Positions 9,835-18,265 of a stretch of 64,000 nucleotides of DNA are shown here, piece by piece. A program made the position numbers and the translations under genes. The DNA lies in contig NZ_QDDL01000001.1 in the NCBI RefSeq assembly GCF_003097315.1, forward strand, positions 806,001 to 870,000. Direction: 5' to 3'. Origin of the DNA: Pelagibaculum spongiae. Its GTDB lineage: Bacteria; Pseudomonadota; Gammaproteobacteria; Enterobacterales; Pelagibaculaceae. The notes beneath the pieces are model-generated. The model was not told the DNA's origin. It searched no databases and saw only the letters and a list, made by a program, of their open reading frames with translations. Every line of letters begins with the position of its first letter. Position 1 is the stretch's first letter.

Positions 9835-11433
9835 ATGGGTAGTATTTTTTTTAGAATTTACAGCAGCATGCTGTTAGCGTTTTTATCAATCGCCTTTGCT
9901 GCCTATGTGGGCATTGCCCAGGTTAATCAGTATCGGTTGAGCGAATATCTCGACCAAGTCGCAAAAGGTACCTTTACCTTAATCGCTGAAGGCTTAGCTC
10001 GTCATGAAGGGGTAAAGCAACTGCAGTGGCTTGAAGCAGTAAAACGGCTTACCCAGCTTGACCTATCTATAAAATCTTTAGCTGCATTACCATTGAGCTC
10101 TGGTGAAACCAGCCAACTGCTCAATCAACACTTTCTGATCAAGGCTAACCATAAAGAAGAACTCGCTCTGATTTATGTCAAAGTTCCTAATCAATCTCAT
10201 TTGTATTTGTCCGGTAAGTTGAAAGACATTAATGAGCCGCTATCACGAGTGACCGCACTGTTAATTCTCAATGAACTCGGCCGTAACCCCAAAGAAACTC
10301 GCTTGCAAGTACTGAAACAATTGCAATCAAGGTTTGGCTTTCCCATCGCCAAGGTCGATATTTACCAGTCGGGTTTACGTGGCAGCCAAATCAATCGAAT
10401 TAAAAAAGGCGACACCGTGGTATTGCTGGAGAGCACCGTTTCCGACCAGCCGAAAATTTTTGTTTATGCACCCTATGGCAATAGCGGTGATCTGTTAACA
10501 CTTGGGCCAATCCCACTATTTAACTGGTACCCGAAAAACCTACTGGCATTGCTCGGTTTGCTGGCAATCTCTTTGGCAGCAGCCATGAGCTATTTGTGCG
10601 TTAAGCCGCTTGAAGGGCGTTTAAAAAAGATGACTGAGCAAGTGTCGTCACTTGGGTTACGGGGCCAGTTTTCAAAAATTGATGTAAAAGGCAGCGATGC
10701 TATTTCAGACTTTGCTCGACAAGTTAACCAAATGTCGCTGCAAATTCACAGCCTGCTGGAAAACCAACGAGAACTCACTCTGGCAGTTTCCCATGATTTG
10801 AAAACGCCAGTAGCGCGGTTAAAATTTCGAATGGCCGAGCTGGAAGAATTGTTATCTGACTATATGGATCCAATTGGCCTGCCAGATTGTGAACAGACCG
10901 TTAATGGTATTTATCGGGATATCAAACAACTGGAATCATTACTTCAAGAAATCCTCAGCTATGCCAGCCTCGACCGAATCAATAACAACATGGAACAGTC
11001 GCCGTTTGATTTGGGCGTCGAAACTCAAACCTTGGCATCAGAACTATCACTGACCTATCCAACTTTAACGATTACCCAACCAGTTGCGCCATTTACTGCA
11101 TTTGGAAATCCACAGCTGATTCGCCGAGCAATTGAAAACCTGCTTTCCAATGCTTGCCGCTATGCCTCAGGCACTATTGAAATTTGCCTAAAGCAGACCA
11201 GCAACCTTTATATCGTCACCATTATTGATGACGGCCCAGGAATTGCCGAACAACAAGCACAAAAAATCTTCGAACCTTTTTATCGCATTGATAGTAGTAG
11301 AAATAGCAAGTCAGGTGGCTCAGGATTAGGGCTGGCAATTGTCGAAAAAATTGCCCATCTGCACCATGGACAAGCGCGACTATTAAAATCTTCCCATGGT
11401 GCAACTTTTGAAATATGCTGGCCTAAGCCATAA
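9835..11433 (+). CDS. RstB-like sensor histidine kinase
   Basis: Inner-membrane two-component sensor of 532 residues. It has an N-terminal transmembrane helix, a periplasmic sensor of about 200 residues, and a second helix near residue 240 (LLALLGLLAISLAAAMSYL). HAMP, HisKA and HATPase domains follow. The phosphorylated His lies in AVSHDLKTPVARLKFRM, the N box is NLLSNACRYA, and the G boxes are DDGPGI and GGSGLGLAIVEK. Overall pattern is closest to RstB. The matching OmpR-family regulator at 12013 lies downstream after a small secreted protein. In E. coli the regulator rstA precedes rstB, so the order is reversed here. Confidence 0.88.
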   Translation: MGSIFFRIYSSMLLAFLSIAFAAYVGIAQVNQYRLSEYLDQVAKGTFTLIAEGLARHEGVKQLQWLEAVKRLTQLDLSIKSLAALPLSSGETSQLLNQHFLIKANHKEELALIYVKVPNQSHLYLSGKLKDINEPLSRVTALLILNELGRNPKETRLQVLKQLQSRFGFPIAKVDIYQSGLRGSQINRIKKGDTVVLLESTVSDQPKIFVYAPYGNSGDLLTLGPIPLFNWYPKNLLALLGLLAISLAAAMSYLCVKPLEGRLKKMTEQVSSLGLRGQFSKIDVKGSDAISDFARQVNQMSLQIHSLLENQRELTLAVSHDLKTPVARLKFRMAELEELLSDYMDPIGLPDCEQTVNGIYRDIKQLESLLQEILSYASLDRINNNMEQSPFDLGVETQTLASELSLTYPTLTITQPVAPFTAFGNPQLIRRAIENLLSNACRYASGTIEICLKQTSNLYIVTIIDDGPGIAEQQAQKIFEPFYRIDSSRNSKSGGSGLGLAIVEKIAHLHHGQARLLKSSHGATFEICWPKP

Positions 11434-11466
11434 AAAAACATAACAAAAGGTCTTATTAGTGTATTA

Positions 11467-11544
11467 ATGATGGAAAAGCGACCACTCAACACACTAATTA
11501 CATTTGCCTGCACACTCGGCATAATTTCCATATCGCAGCGGTGA
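11467..11544 (+). CDS. Possible 25-aa hydrophobic peptide
   Basis: A short reading frame starting at tandem ATG codons encodes a 25-residue peptide with a basic start (MMEKR) and a hydrophobic centre (LITFACTLGIISI). It sits between the kinase stop and the small secreted protein, ending 4 bp before the next start. It could be a leader peptide or a small membrane protein, or it may occur by chance. The only support is its position and hydrophobic profile. Confidence 0.25.
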   Translation: MMEKRPLNTLITFACTLGIISISQR

Positions 11545-11548
11545 TAAG

Positions 11549-11968
11549 ATGCAGATAGAGCATTTTCATATGACCAAGGTATTTCTCAGCGCCACACTAT
11601 CGTTTGGCATTCTATTGCCGGCCCATGCCGAGAAGCAACCGGCAAGCTTATCTGAAAAGCCAATGATATCGCTTGAAAAATCACAGGGCAGCGGGCATCA
11701 GCAACCTCGGCCAGTCGCTGATAATAAGTTTGGTGTGGGTTTGACCGGCAGCGATGAAAAACTACTCAATTCACTAGACAATAGCAGCTTGATGGATTAC
11801 CAAGACACCGCGCCACAACAAGCCATCAAAAGGGATCAATACCAGCCTGCCTCTGGCAATTCTTCACAAGATAAAACGCCGAACAATAAACAAGGCTTGC
11901 GGAAAGACTCAGAACTTCTGCTTATCAAAAGTCTCGAGGAAACATTAGTAGAAGATCTGAAAAATTAA
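11549..11968 (+). CDS. Small secreted protein between kinase and regulator
   Basis: Unrecognised 139-residue protein. The N-terminus is a signal peptide (MTKVFLSATLSFGILLPAHA if translation starts at the ATG at 11570; the ATG at 11549 adds seven residues). The mature part is polar, rich in Ser, Gln, Lys and Asp, and looks disordered, with an amphipathic C-terminal helix (LLLIKSLEETLVEDL). Its location between the sensor kinase and its response regulator, all on one strand, suggests a periplasmic accessory of that signalling system. That role is inference. Confidence 0.65.
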   Translation: MQIEHFHMTKVFLSATLSFGILLPAHAEKQPASLSEKPMISLEKSQGSGHQQPRPVADNKFGVGLTGSDEKLLNSLDNSSLMDYQDTAPQQAIKRDQYQPASGNSSQDKTPNNKQGLRKDSELLLIKSLEETLVEDLKN

Positions 11969-12012
11969 TTAAAACTGGCCACTTTGTAAAGACAACCTGA
12001 TTACGAGAAGTT

Positions 12013-12720
12013 ATGAACACAGAAAATACTAAGCCTTATATTCTTCTGGTAGAAGATGATTTAGAGCTGGCTAAGTTAACCGCAAATTATCTGGATAAAA
12101 ATGGTTTCCATGTTGAAACTGTTTCCAATGGAAGTGATGCCGTTGAAGTTATATTACGAACCCAGCCTGCATTGTTAATTCTTGATTTAATGTTGCCGGG
12201 AAAAGATGGCATGGACATTTGCAAGGAAGTCCGCAACCAATTTAGCGCACCGATATTAATGCTGACAGCAAAGTCAGATGATATCGACCAGATCCTTGGC
12301 CTAGAAATTGGCGCAGATGATTACCTGTGTAAACCGGCAGAACCCAGGTTGCTACTGGCCAGAGTCAAGGCTTTACTTCGTCGCAACGACCGTAGCCAGC
12401 AAGATAGCAACAACCAACAACTTTTCCGCTTTGGTAATTTAAGCATCGACAAACGCCGTAGAAGCGTCAAAGTTGACCAAAACGATGTCGATTTAAATAC
12501 TCAAGAATTTGAATTACTATGCTGCCTTGCCGACAACGCCGGACATGTATTATCGCGAGATGATATTTTCCAACAAGTTCGTGGCTTTGAATATGACGGT
12601 GTATCGCGTTTTGTCGATATCACAATTTCACATTTAAGAAACAAGTTAAATGACAATGGCAGCAAACCACAACGGATCAAAACCGTTTTTGGTAAAGGTT
12701 ATATGCTGAACGATTTATAA
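12013..12720 (+). CDS. RstA-like OmpR-family response regulator
   Basis: DNA-binding response regulator of 235 residues. The receiver domain (about 9-120) has the acidic pair EDD, the phosphoacceptor Asp in LILDLMLPGKDG and the conserved Lys in DDYLCKP. The C-terminal winged helix (about 138-235) contains LNTQEFELLCCLADNAG and FVDITISHLRNKL. The pattern follows E. coli RstA. It is the last gene of the kinase-small protein-regulator set, with 44 bp between it and the small protein gene. Confidence 0.9.
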   Translation: MNTENTKPYILLVEDDLELAKLTANYLDKNGFHVETVSNGSDAVEVILRTQPALLILDLMLPGKDGMDICKEVRNQFSAPILMLTAKSDDIDQILGLEIGADDYLCKPAEPRLLLARVKALLRRNDRSQQDSNNQQLFRFGNLSIDKRRRSVKVDQNDVDLNTQEFELLCCLADNAGHVLSRDDIFQQVRGFEYDGVSRFVDITISHLRNKLNDNGSKPQRIKTVFGKGYMLNDL

Positions 12721-13027
12721 TCGTTCGGCTTTTCTACCGGAACAAGCAAGCAACTTCCGCCCAGCGTAACAAAAAATTACATCGGCTTTTCATAAAATAG
12801 CCAATGATCCTCGACTCATCTGCTAGGCCTGGAATATCAATCAATACAGTTTCACCTAAAACAGGAAATCCCTAAAAGTGTCTAGCTCTACTTTATTTAA
12901 TATATTGCAAGGCCTGCCTAATATTTTGTCGGTGAAAGTTATTTTTCCAATACTAGAAAGTAATGTCGCATTATATTAATCGTTGCATTTGTTCTTGCAT
13001 TATTTAACGGATATGACACATGCAACT
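12721..13027. other. Intergenic stretch upstream of MITE copy
   Basis: About 300 bp after the regulator gene that hold no gene or clear terminator I can recognise. The sequence then passes into the palindromic element at 13028. Confidence 0.6.
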
Positions 13028-13153
13028 CCCGGGTGCGCCCACAGGCTTACCCAGGCTACGAAAACCAATTGCTTTTAATTAATAAGGATCTGATATTTAA
13101 ATTAATGCCGAACTAAAAGTAGGTTGGGTAAGCCTTAAGGCGCACCCAACAAT
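13028..13153 (+). repeat. MITE-like palindromic element, copy 1
   Basis: About 126 bp bounded by imperfect 27-bp terminal inverted repeats: GGGTGCGCC....AGGCTTACCCA at 13031-13057 and its complement at 13121-13147. The AT-rich middle contains no coding sequence. A second copy, roughly 80-85% identical by eye, lies in opposite orientation at 17247-17371. Size, inverted ends and lack of an ORF fit a miniature inverted-repeat element or a REP-type palindrome. Confidence 0.85.
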
Positions 13154-13266
13154 CACTTGAAGTAAGGTGTCGTCTTCTGCAAATACTTACGCAACGATTA
13201 ATAAATAGATCTCAAGCAGGCCTTTTTTACGCAAATCGTTACTCATTATTTTTAGCAACAAATATC

Positions 13267-14259
13267 TTAGTTTTTAGAACGCTGCTCTTCACGGAAACGT
13301 ACTTTATCTTGGCGATGTCTTTCAACTGTTTCTTTAACATCAGCGCCTAAGTGATCTTCGCCGCGCTGTTTAGCCAACTGCATTTGCAATTCACGTTGCT
13401 TGAAACGCTCACGTTGCTCTTCGCTGCAGCTATCAATGCAGTGTGGGCAGCTAACGCCTTGCAGATAGTCGGCGCTCAATTTATCTTGTTCAGTAATTGG
13501 GTAGCGACAAGCGTGACACTGGTCGTATTGACCTTTTTCTAGGTCGTGGTTGACCGCGACGCGGTTATCAAAGACAAAGCACTCACCTTCCCACATGGTT
13601 TCTTCTTTTGGCACTTCTTCTAGATATTTTAGAATGCCGCCTTCAAGGTGATATACCTCCTCGAAGCCTTGTTCTTTCATGTAGGCCGTCGATTTCTCAC
13701 AGCGAATGCCGCCGGTACAGAACATGGCGATTTTCTTTTGCTTAGTCGGATCCATATTCTCTTTTACGTACTGCGGAAATTCACGAAAAGTCTCCGTATT
13801 GGGGTTTACAGCGCCTTGGAAAGTACCAATTTGGGCTTCGTAATCGTTACGGGTATCGACCAAAATAACGTCAGGATCTGAGATTAAGGCATTCCAGTCT
13901 TGTGGCTTAACATAAGTACCTACAACCTGTTTTGGATCGATGCCTTCAATGCCCATGGTGACGATTTCTTTCTTCAGCTTCACCTTAGTGCGGTAGAAGG
14001 GCATGGTCTCATCAAAGGATTCTTTATGGACGATATTGGCTAAACGTTCGTCGGTCGCCAACCACGCTAATAGTGCATCGATACCTGCGCGGGAGCCCGC
14101 AACCGTACCATTAATGCCTTCTTGGGCAATGAGCAGGGTGCCACGAACGTCATTGGCTTTCATTGCTTCTAATAAGGGTTGGCGAATATCTTGGAAGTTT
14201 TCTAGGGTGACGAACTTATACATCGCACATACAACGACAGGAGCAGCTTGCTCAGACAT
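13267..14259 (-). CDS. trhO: tRNA uridine(34) hydroxylase (rhodanese family)
   Basis: Oxygen-dependent tRNA hydroxylase (formerly YceA) that converts U34 to 5-hydroxyuridine in a subset of tRNAs. The 330-residue protein has an N-terminal acylphosphatase-like domain, a rhodanese domain starting near [13 protein letters not shown], and the active-site loop [11 protein letters not shown] with the catalytic Cys. Downstream, four cysteines in two C-x2-C pairs (CHAC and CPHC) form a likely zinc site. The basic C-terminus fits tRNA binding. It stands alone between the MITE copies and has no operon partner. Confidence 0.95.
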   Translation of the reverse strand: MSEQAAPVVVCAMYKFVTLENFQDIRQPLLEAMKANDVRGTLLIAQEGINGTVAGSRAGIDALLAWLATDERLANIVHKESFDETMPFYRTKVKLKKEIVTMGIEGIDPKQVVGTYVKPQDWNALISDPDVILVDTRNDYEAQIGTFQGAVNPNTETFREFPQYVKENMDPTKQKKIAMFCTGGIRCEKSTAYMKEQGFEEVYHLEGGILKYLEEVPKEETMWEGECFVFDNRVAVNHDLEKGQYDQCHACRYPITEQDKLSADYLQGVSCPHCIDSCSEEQRERFKQRELQMQLAKQRGEDHLGADVKETVERHRQDKVRFREEQRSKN

Positions 14260-14762
14260 GGATCTTTCCTTTATTGCGGTCTGGAACGTAAAACCAGAGC
14301 ATTACTAAGGGTCATTAAAATTGCGCGCGGATTATATACATATCTAACGTACATTTCCAAAATTAGGGAGCAAAGATTAGCCTTTGTGCCTGTCGGCTTT
14401 GTCTATCGGCTTTATAGCAAGAAAATTATGCCAGGCAAAATATGTTGTAAAAAAGATACGACAAAACAAAGCATTAAAATACCAGGCGCAGCTTATTCAT
14501 CGAAAGCCCGCCTAGAATCAATTTTGCCATGGCCAAGTTGCAGGTCGCGCCTACGGCTGCTCCGTGCAACCTTGTATCTGACTTGGGTTGGTGATTAGCT
14601 ATCTCTAGCCCAGAGAGTTCAGTGAGAATGTGTGCAACCTTAGCGCTTTGACGCTGCAACGTAGATTAAGCCACTGAATTCTTTTTATCTCAAATTATGA
14701 ATTGGTATCCAAACACCTGCTTTGTTTTGCAGTGATGTTGTATGTACAAGGGAAACAATGAG
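14260..14762. other. Intergenic region, probable left end of IS110-type element
   Basis: About 500 bp between trhO and the transposase with no supported gene. IS110-family elements carry a noncoding end that is transcribed into a bridge RNA guiding recombination. In the IS110 group this lies upstream of the transposase, so the last 100-300 bp here are a candidate. The element boundaries cannot be set from one copy because the family lacks clear terminal inverted repeats. Confidence 0.35.
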
Positions 14763-15749
14763 ATGCAGTATATTGGTGTAGATGTCAGCAAAGAAAAACT
14801 GGATTGTCTTTGGCTACGAGATCCAGCCATTGGTAAGGTTAAAAGCAAAAAGATTCGGAATAATTTAAAAGGCTTTCAAGAGCTTGAAGCTTGGATGCTT
14901 AAAAACACTCAAGCAAGTAAAGCTGAAATTCATATTACGATGGAAGCAACCAGTGTTTATCATGAAAATCTTGCAGAATATCTTTATGATTCAGGATTTA
15001 AAGTCAGCGTAGTTAATCCTTCTCGCATCAAATCTTATGCCGATAGCAGCAAGGTTATCCACAAAACAGACAAGAGCGACAGCAAAACAATTGCGTGCTT
15101 TGCTGAGCATTACAAACCTGACTTATGGCAGCCAGCACCAGAAGAAGCACGGCTGTTAAAAGCCTTATTAGCACGTTTAGAAGCGATTGAATCAGATTTG
15201 CAGCGAGAAACGAATCGTCTGGAAAAAGCTGAAAGTACCGTAACGCCTGTTCGTGTTATGAATTCACTGCATGAAATGATTACGAGATTAAAGGACGAAA
15301 AAAAACGCCTCAAACAGGATATTGATGATCATATTGGCCGCTATCCACAATTAAAAGAAAACAGACGGTTACTTGAAACAATACCCTGTGTAGGTCCCGT
15401 TCTTTCTTCATACATGCTGGCCTTATTGATGGGTAAAGACTTTGAAAATGCAGGGCAAGTTGCCGCATATCTGGGGTTAATTCCCAGGATAAGAGAATCA
15501 GGCAAATGGAAAGGGCAAAGCCGCTTGAGCAAGAGAGGTCCAGGAATAATCAGGAAAAAGCTTTATTTACCTGCAGTTAATGCGTGTAAAAAGAACCCTG
15601 ATATTGCAGAGCATACTCGGCGTTTAATGGCCAACGGTAAATGTAAAATGCAAGCCATAGGCGCAGCGATGCGCAAGCTGGTACAGATTTGTTTTGGTGT
15701 TGTAAAACATCAAAACGAATACCGACCTCAAGTGAAAATTACAGCTTGA
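14763..15749 (+). mobile_element. IS110-family transposase
   Basis: DEDD-type transposase of about 328 residues. The N-terminal RuvC-like domain begins YIGVDVSKEKLD with the first Asp, and contains the internal acidic residue in TMEATSVYHE and a later HKTDKSDSK. The C-terminal Transposase_20 domain has IPCVGPVLSSYM, AAYLGLIPR and the conserved Ser region SRLSKRGPGIIRKKLY. I choose the ATG at 14763 because AAGGGA lies 9 nt upstream; an in-frame ATG at 14742 has no such site. The gene is intact, so the element may be active. Confidence 0.93.
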
Positions 15750-15863
15750 GATCGGTTAAGTCAGATGGTATCTACGGCGAACAAAAAATACTATCGACAG
15801 AATAGTGGGTTCATAATTATTAATTATCCACTAGATTTTAAAACAACTTATCGCTATCTATTA

Positions 15864-16715
15864 CTAAAATTTTTTCCTTTTACTCTCCCGCCAAGCCTGA
15901 CGCAGCTGACCCAGATCTAAATCCAACTGATATTCAACCAAATCAAACATCTCCTCCACAAGGTCTTTTAATGCTTGCAACGCCTTATCAGGTGGCAGTT
16001 GATAGCTACATTGTATTTTCTGCCAGCAGTTATTCGGTTTAAACGGTAAAATATTCAACACCTGCTCAGCGTTTTTATGCCCAAGGTGAAAGCGTTTATT
16101 GAGAGCAAACAGTACATTAATTAATCGCTTGTGAATGCCTGAAATCAGGTTATATAAAATCACAAGATCACCGCGATTTACTGACAGATCCAGATTGGCA
16201 TAGACAAATGCTGAGAAATTATCTGTGATCAGTTTGTGCTGCAACTGCTCGGTAAAACGCAACCGTGACTGCCATTGTTCCAACTTGGCAGAAGGCTTGA
16301 GAACTATTGCATGCTCAAGCGTTGCCAGAGTTTGTTGCTGTGAGATGGTTAATTTGCAATCAAGCATCGCTGAGTCAATTAATGAATCTATCGACTGGTA
16401 GCTGCAGTGCCAAAGGTCTACCTGCAAACCATCGACAAAACAGCCATCTTCGAAAATCTCACTCTCGGTGCTACTAGCTAAGCGTTGCTTTTTAGCTTGC
16501 CAGGCATCCAGAATTGATGCTCTTAGCGAAGCATTTGGAAGTTGCTGCCAAACAAGGCATAATTCCAGATCGGAATAATCATCAGCCCATCCTTTCGCAA
16601 CCGATCCTCCAATAAACATTGCAGTAACAGGAAGAGATTTAGGTAATAGCGAACAGAGTTTTTTAGCAACAGAAATGCGCAGCTCAACAGCCAAATGATT
16701 ATGTTCTAACATCAC
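15864..16715 (-). CDS. Nucleotidyltransferase-fold protein
   Basis: Protein of 283 residues with a minimal nucleotidyltransferase domain at the N-terminus. The nucleotide-binding motif reads FIGGSVAKGWADDYSDLEL, with the GGS turn and an acidic D-x-E pair in place of the usual D-x-D. A third acidic residue is probably the Asp of LQVDLWH (about residue 96). The C-terminal half is helical and unrecognised. Such proteins transfer nucleotides to small molecules such as antibiotics, RNA or proteins; the substrate here is unknown. It is 14 bp downstream of the NTF2-like gene on the same strand, so the two are probably cotranscribed. Confidence 0.7.
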   Translation of the reverse strand: MMLEHNHLAVELRISVAKKLCSLLPKSLPVTAMFIGGSVAKGWADDYSDLELCLVWQQLPNASLRASILDAWQAKKQRLASSTESEIFEDGCFVDGLQVDLWHCSYQSIDSLIDSAMLDCKLTISQQQTLATLEHAIVLKPSAKLEQWQSRLRFTEQLQHKLITDNFSAFVYANLDLSVNRGDLVILYNLISGIHKRLINVLFALNKRFHLGHKNAEQVLNILPFKPNNCWQKIQCSYQLPPDKALQALKDLVEEMFDLVEYQLDLDLGQLRQAWRESKRKKF

Positions 16716-16729
16716 ATCTCAACTGTAAT

Positions 16730-17116
16730 TTACTTAACAATATATTCTTTAATTTTAAAGCCTGAATCATCAGATTTTATGGTCCATTCAAGCTTGGCTT
16801 TAGTTTTTATTTTTTTGTCGATAAAGCCTTTTTTAATTGCTTTAAATTTCAGGTCAGCCCGAGCATAAAAGCAGCCGATATCTAGCAATTCTATCTGCAG
16901 GTTTTTCAATATATGCTGGCTGTTTTCATATTCATGTCGCACTTCAAGATACCAATCTCGATATTCATCACGGCTCTTGATAATCACTTGCCCGGTTAGC
17001 AATTGAAAATCGTCCCAATCAATCAGTTGATCGAATTCTTTCAGAGGTGCTCGTTGATCAAACTTCTGATAATAATCAACGATAAACTGTTCCACTTGTT
17101 GTTTTTCTGAATTCAT
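16730..17116 (-). CDS. NTF2-like fold hypothetical protein
   Basis: 128-residue soluble protein without a signal peptide. A helical start (EQFIVDYYQKFD), a central two-stranded pattern and a C-terminal strand that reads as basic and aromatic (KLEWTIKSDDSGFKIKEYIV) resemble the SnoaL/NTF2 cone fold. I do not recognise a specific family and no catalytic residues can be assigned. It is the first gene of a probable two-gene unit with the nucleotidyltransferase at 15864. Confidence 0.5.
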   Translation of the reverse strand: MNSEKQQVEQFIVDYYQKFDQRAPLKEFDQLIDWDDFQLLTGQVIIKSRDEYRDWYLEVRHEYENSQHILKNLQIELLDIGCFYARADLKFKAIKKGFIDKKIKTKAKLEWTIKSDDSGFKIKEYIVK

Positions 17117-17246
17117 TCCACACCTGCTTTTTTATCTGCCTTATTGCTGCTTGCACCGACGCCGACCTAGCTATTAAGCCAAAGAACTAAATCCAATCAT
17201 TAATAGCTGCGTAAGATTCGATAAAATGATGTTCCAAAACACCTAC
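17117..17246. other. Intergenic sequence before MITE copy 2
   Basis: 130 bp upstream of the NTF2-like gene, presumably holding its promoter. No specific site is recognisable. Together with the MITE copy and the following 280 bp it makes a 650-bp gene-free stretch. Confidence 0.5.
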
Positions 17247-17371
17247 ATTGTTGGGTGCACCTTAAGGCTTACTCAACCTACTTTAGTTCGGTATTAATTG
17301 AAACTTCAGTACTTCATTAATGAAAGCTCTTTGGTTTTCGTAGTCTGGGTAAGCCTGTGGGCGCACCCGGG
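17247..17371 (-). repeat. MITE-like palindromic element, copy 2
   Basis: Inverted copy of the element at 13028-13153. Read on the minus strand it begins CCCGGGTGCGCCCACAGGCT, passes through an AT-rich centre, and ends with AAGGTGCACCCAACAAT. Most differences lie in the centre. Both copies are followed by AACAAT after the right terminal repeat, so that sequence may belong to the element. Confidence 0.85.
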
Positions 17372-17654
17372 TTTATATGCACCATATCTGCTCAATAGAT
17401 TAATGCTACCAGCGACTAATTAGGTCACATCAGTGGCATTCCAGCGGTCAGAAACTTCGACTTTGGCGACCCTAAAGCATTTTTTTCGCCACCGTCACCA
17501 CACTAGTGCATGTTTCTGATAAACGATCTAATTAATGCCCTGACATTGAACCACTACAAATTCAAAAGAGCCAAGTAACGGCTTGTCCGCCTAACCATGA
17601 TTGAAATAGATAATACCCGCAAGATAACAGATGGTCACCTTATTGTTGCAGAAA
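17372..17654. other. Intergenic stretch between MITE copy 2 and rsfS terminator
   Basis: About 280 bp with no supported gene. No hairpin of note is visible apart from the terminator that follows. Confidence 0.5.
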
Positions 17655-17704
17655 TAAAAAAACCGCTACTTTGATAAGCGATTAAGCTTCAAAAGTAGCG
17701 GTTT
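17655..17704 (-). terminator. Rho-independent terminator after rsfS
   Basis: A 13-bp perfect stem AAACCGCTACTTT/AAAGTAGCGGTTT with a 19-base loop is followed on the minus strand by a run of T. It lies about 60 bp beyond the rsfS stop codon. Confidence 0.85.
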
Positions 17705-17766
17705 ATTCTGTTTAATCAGCGCATTGAAAACGACATTTATAATGCCACTATCGCTATTAAAACAGT

Positions 17767-18096
17767 TTAATCTCTTGAGGCAGCTGACCACAAAGATTCA
17801 ATGTCATAACGCTCGCGCGCCTCTGGCAGCATAATGTGAACCAGCACATCACCCAGATCGACCAACACCCACTCGCCGTCTTCTTCGCCTTCAACACGAG
17901 GCATCATATCGGCTTTTTTCATCTCGGCACTCAGGTTAATACCTAAAGAGCGCGTGTGGCGATTGGATGTACCGCTAGCGATTACCATGTAATCACAAAC
18001 GTCGGTTTTTTCTCTAACATCCAAAATGGTGATGTTGTCGGCTTTTACGTCTTCCAACGCACTGATCGCCATATCTCTTAACTGTTCACTGTTCAT
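17767..18096 (-). CDS. rsfS: Ribosome silencing factor RsfS
   Basis: Binds ribosomal protein uL14 and blocks subunit joining in stationary phase or starvation. The 109-residue protein shows the DUF143 core, with DVREKTDVCDYMVIASGTS and WVLVDLGDVLVHIM. It is usually adjacent to nadD and rlmH. Neither is beside it here: the downstream side is a terminator and accessory DNA, and the upstream gene is proA after 169 bp. Confidence 0.96.
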   Translation of the reverse strand: MNSEQLRDMAISALEDVKADNITILDVREKTDVCDYMVIASGTSNRHTRSLGINLSAEMKKADMMPRVEGEEDGEWVLVDLGDVLVHIMLPEARERYDIESLWSAASRD

Positions 18097-18265
18097 TTAA
18101 TCACTTCTTGAAATAGCAAAGCCGGGTAAGCCCGGCCGAATTATTTGGCAATTCTACCTTGATCAAGCATTTATTGGTAGGTTGGATAAGTACCACACCA
18201 CCGGACAGCAACTTGCATCAATGTCGGGGATTATTAGCCAGAAAGCGCCTGAGCGCTTTTCTAAC

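Noticed and set aside
14248..14659. Overlapping short frames upstream of the IS110 transposase
   Set aside because: No recognisable protein, start signal or conservation; they overlap on opposite strands.
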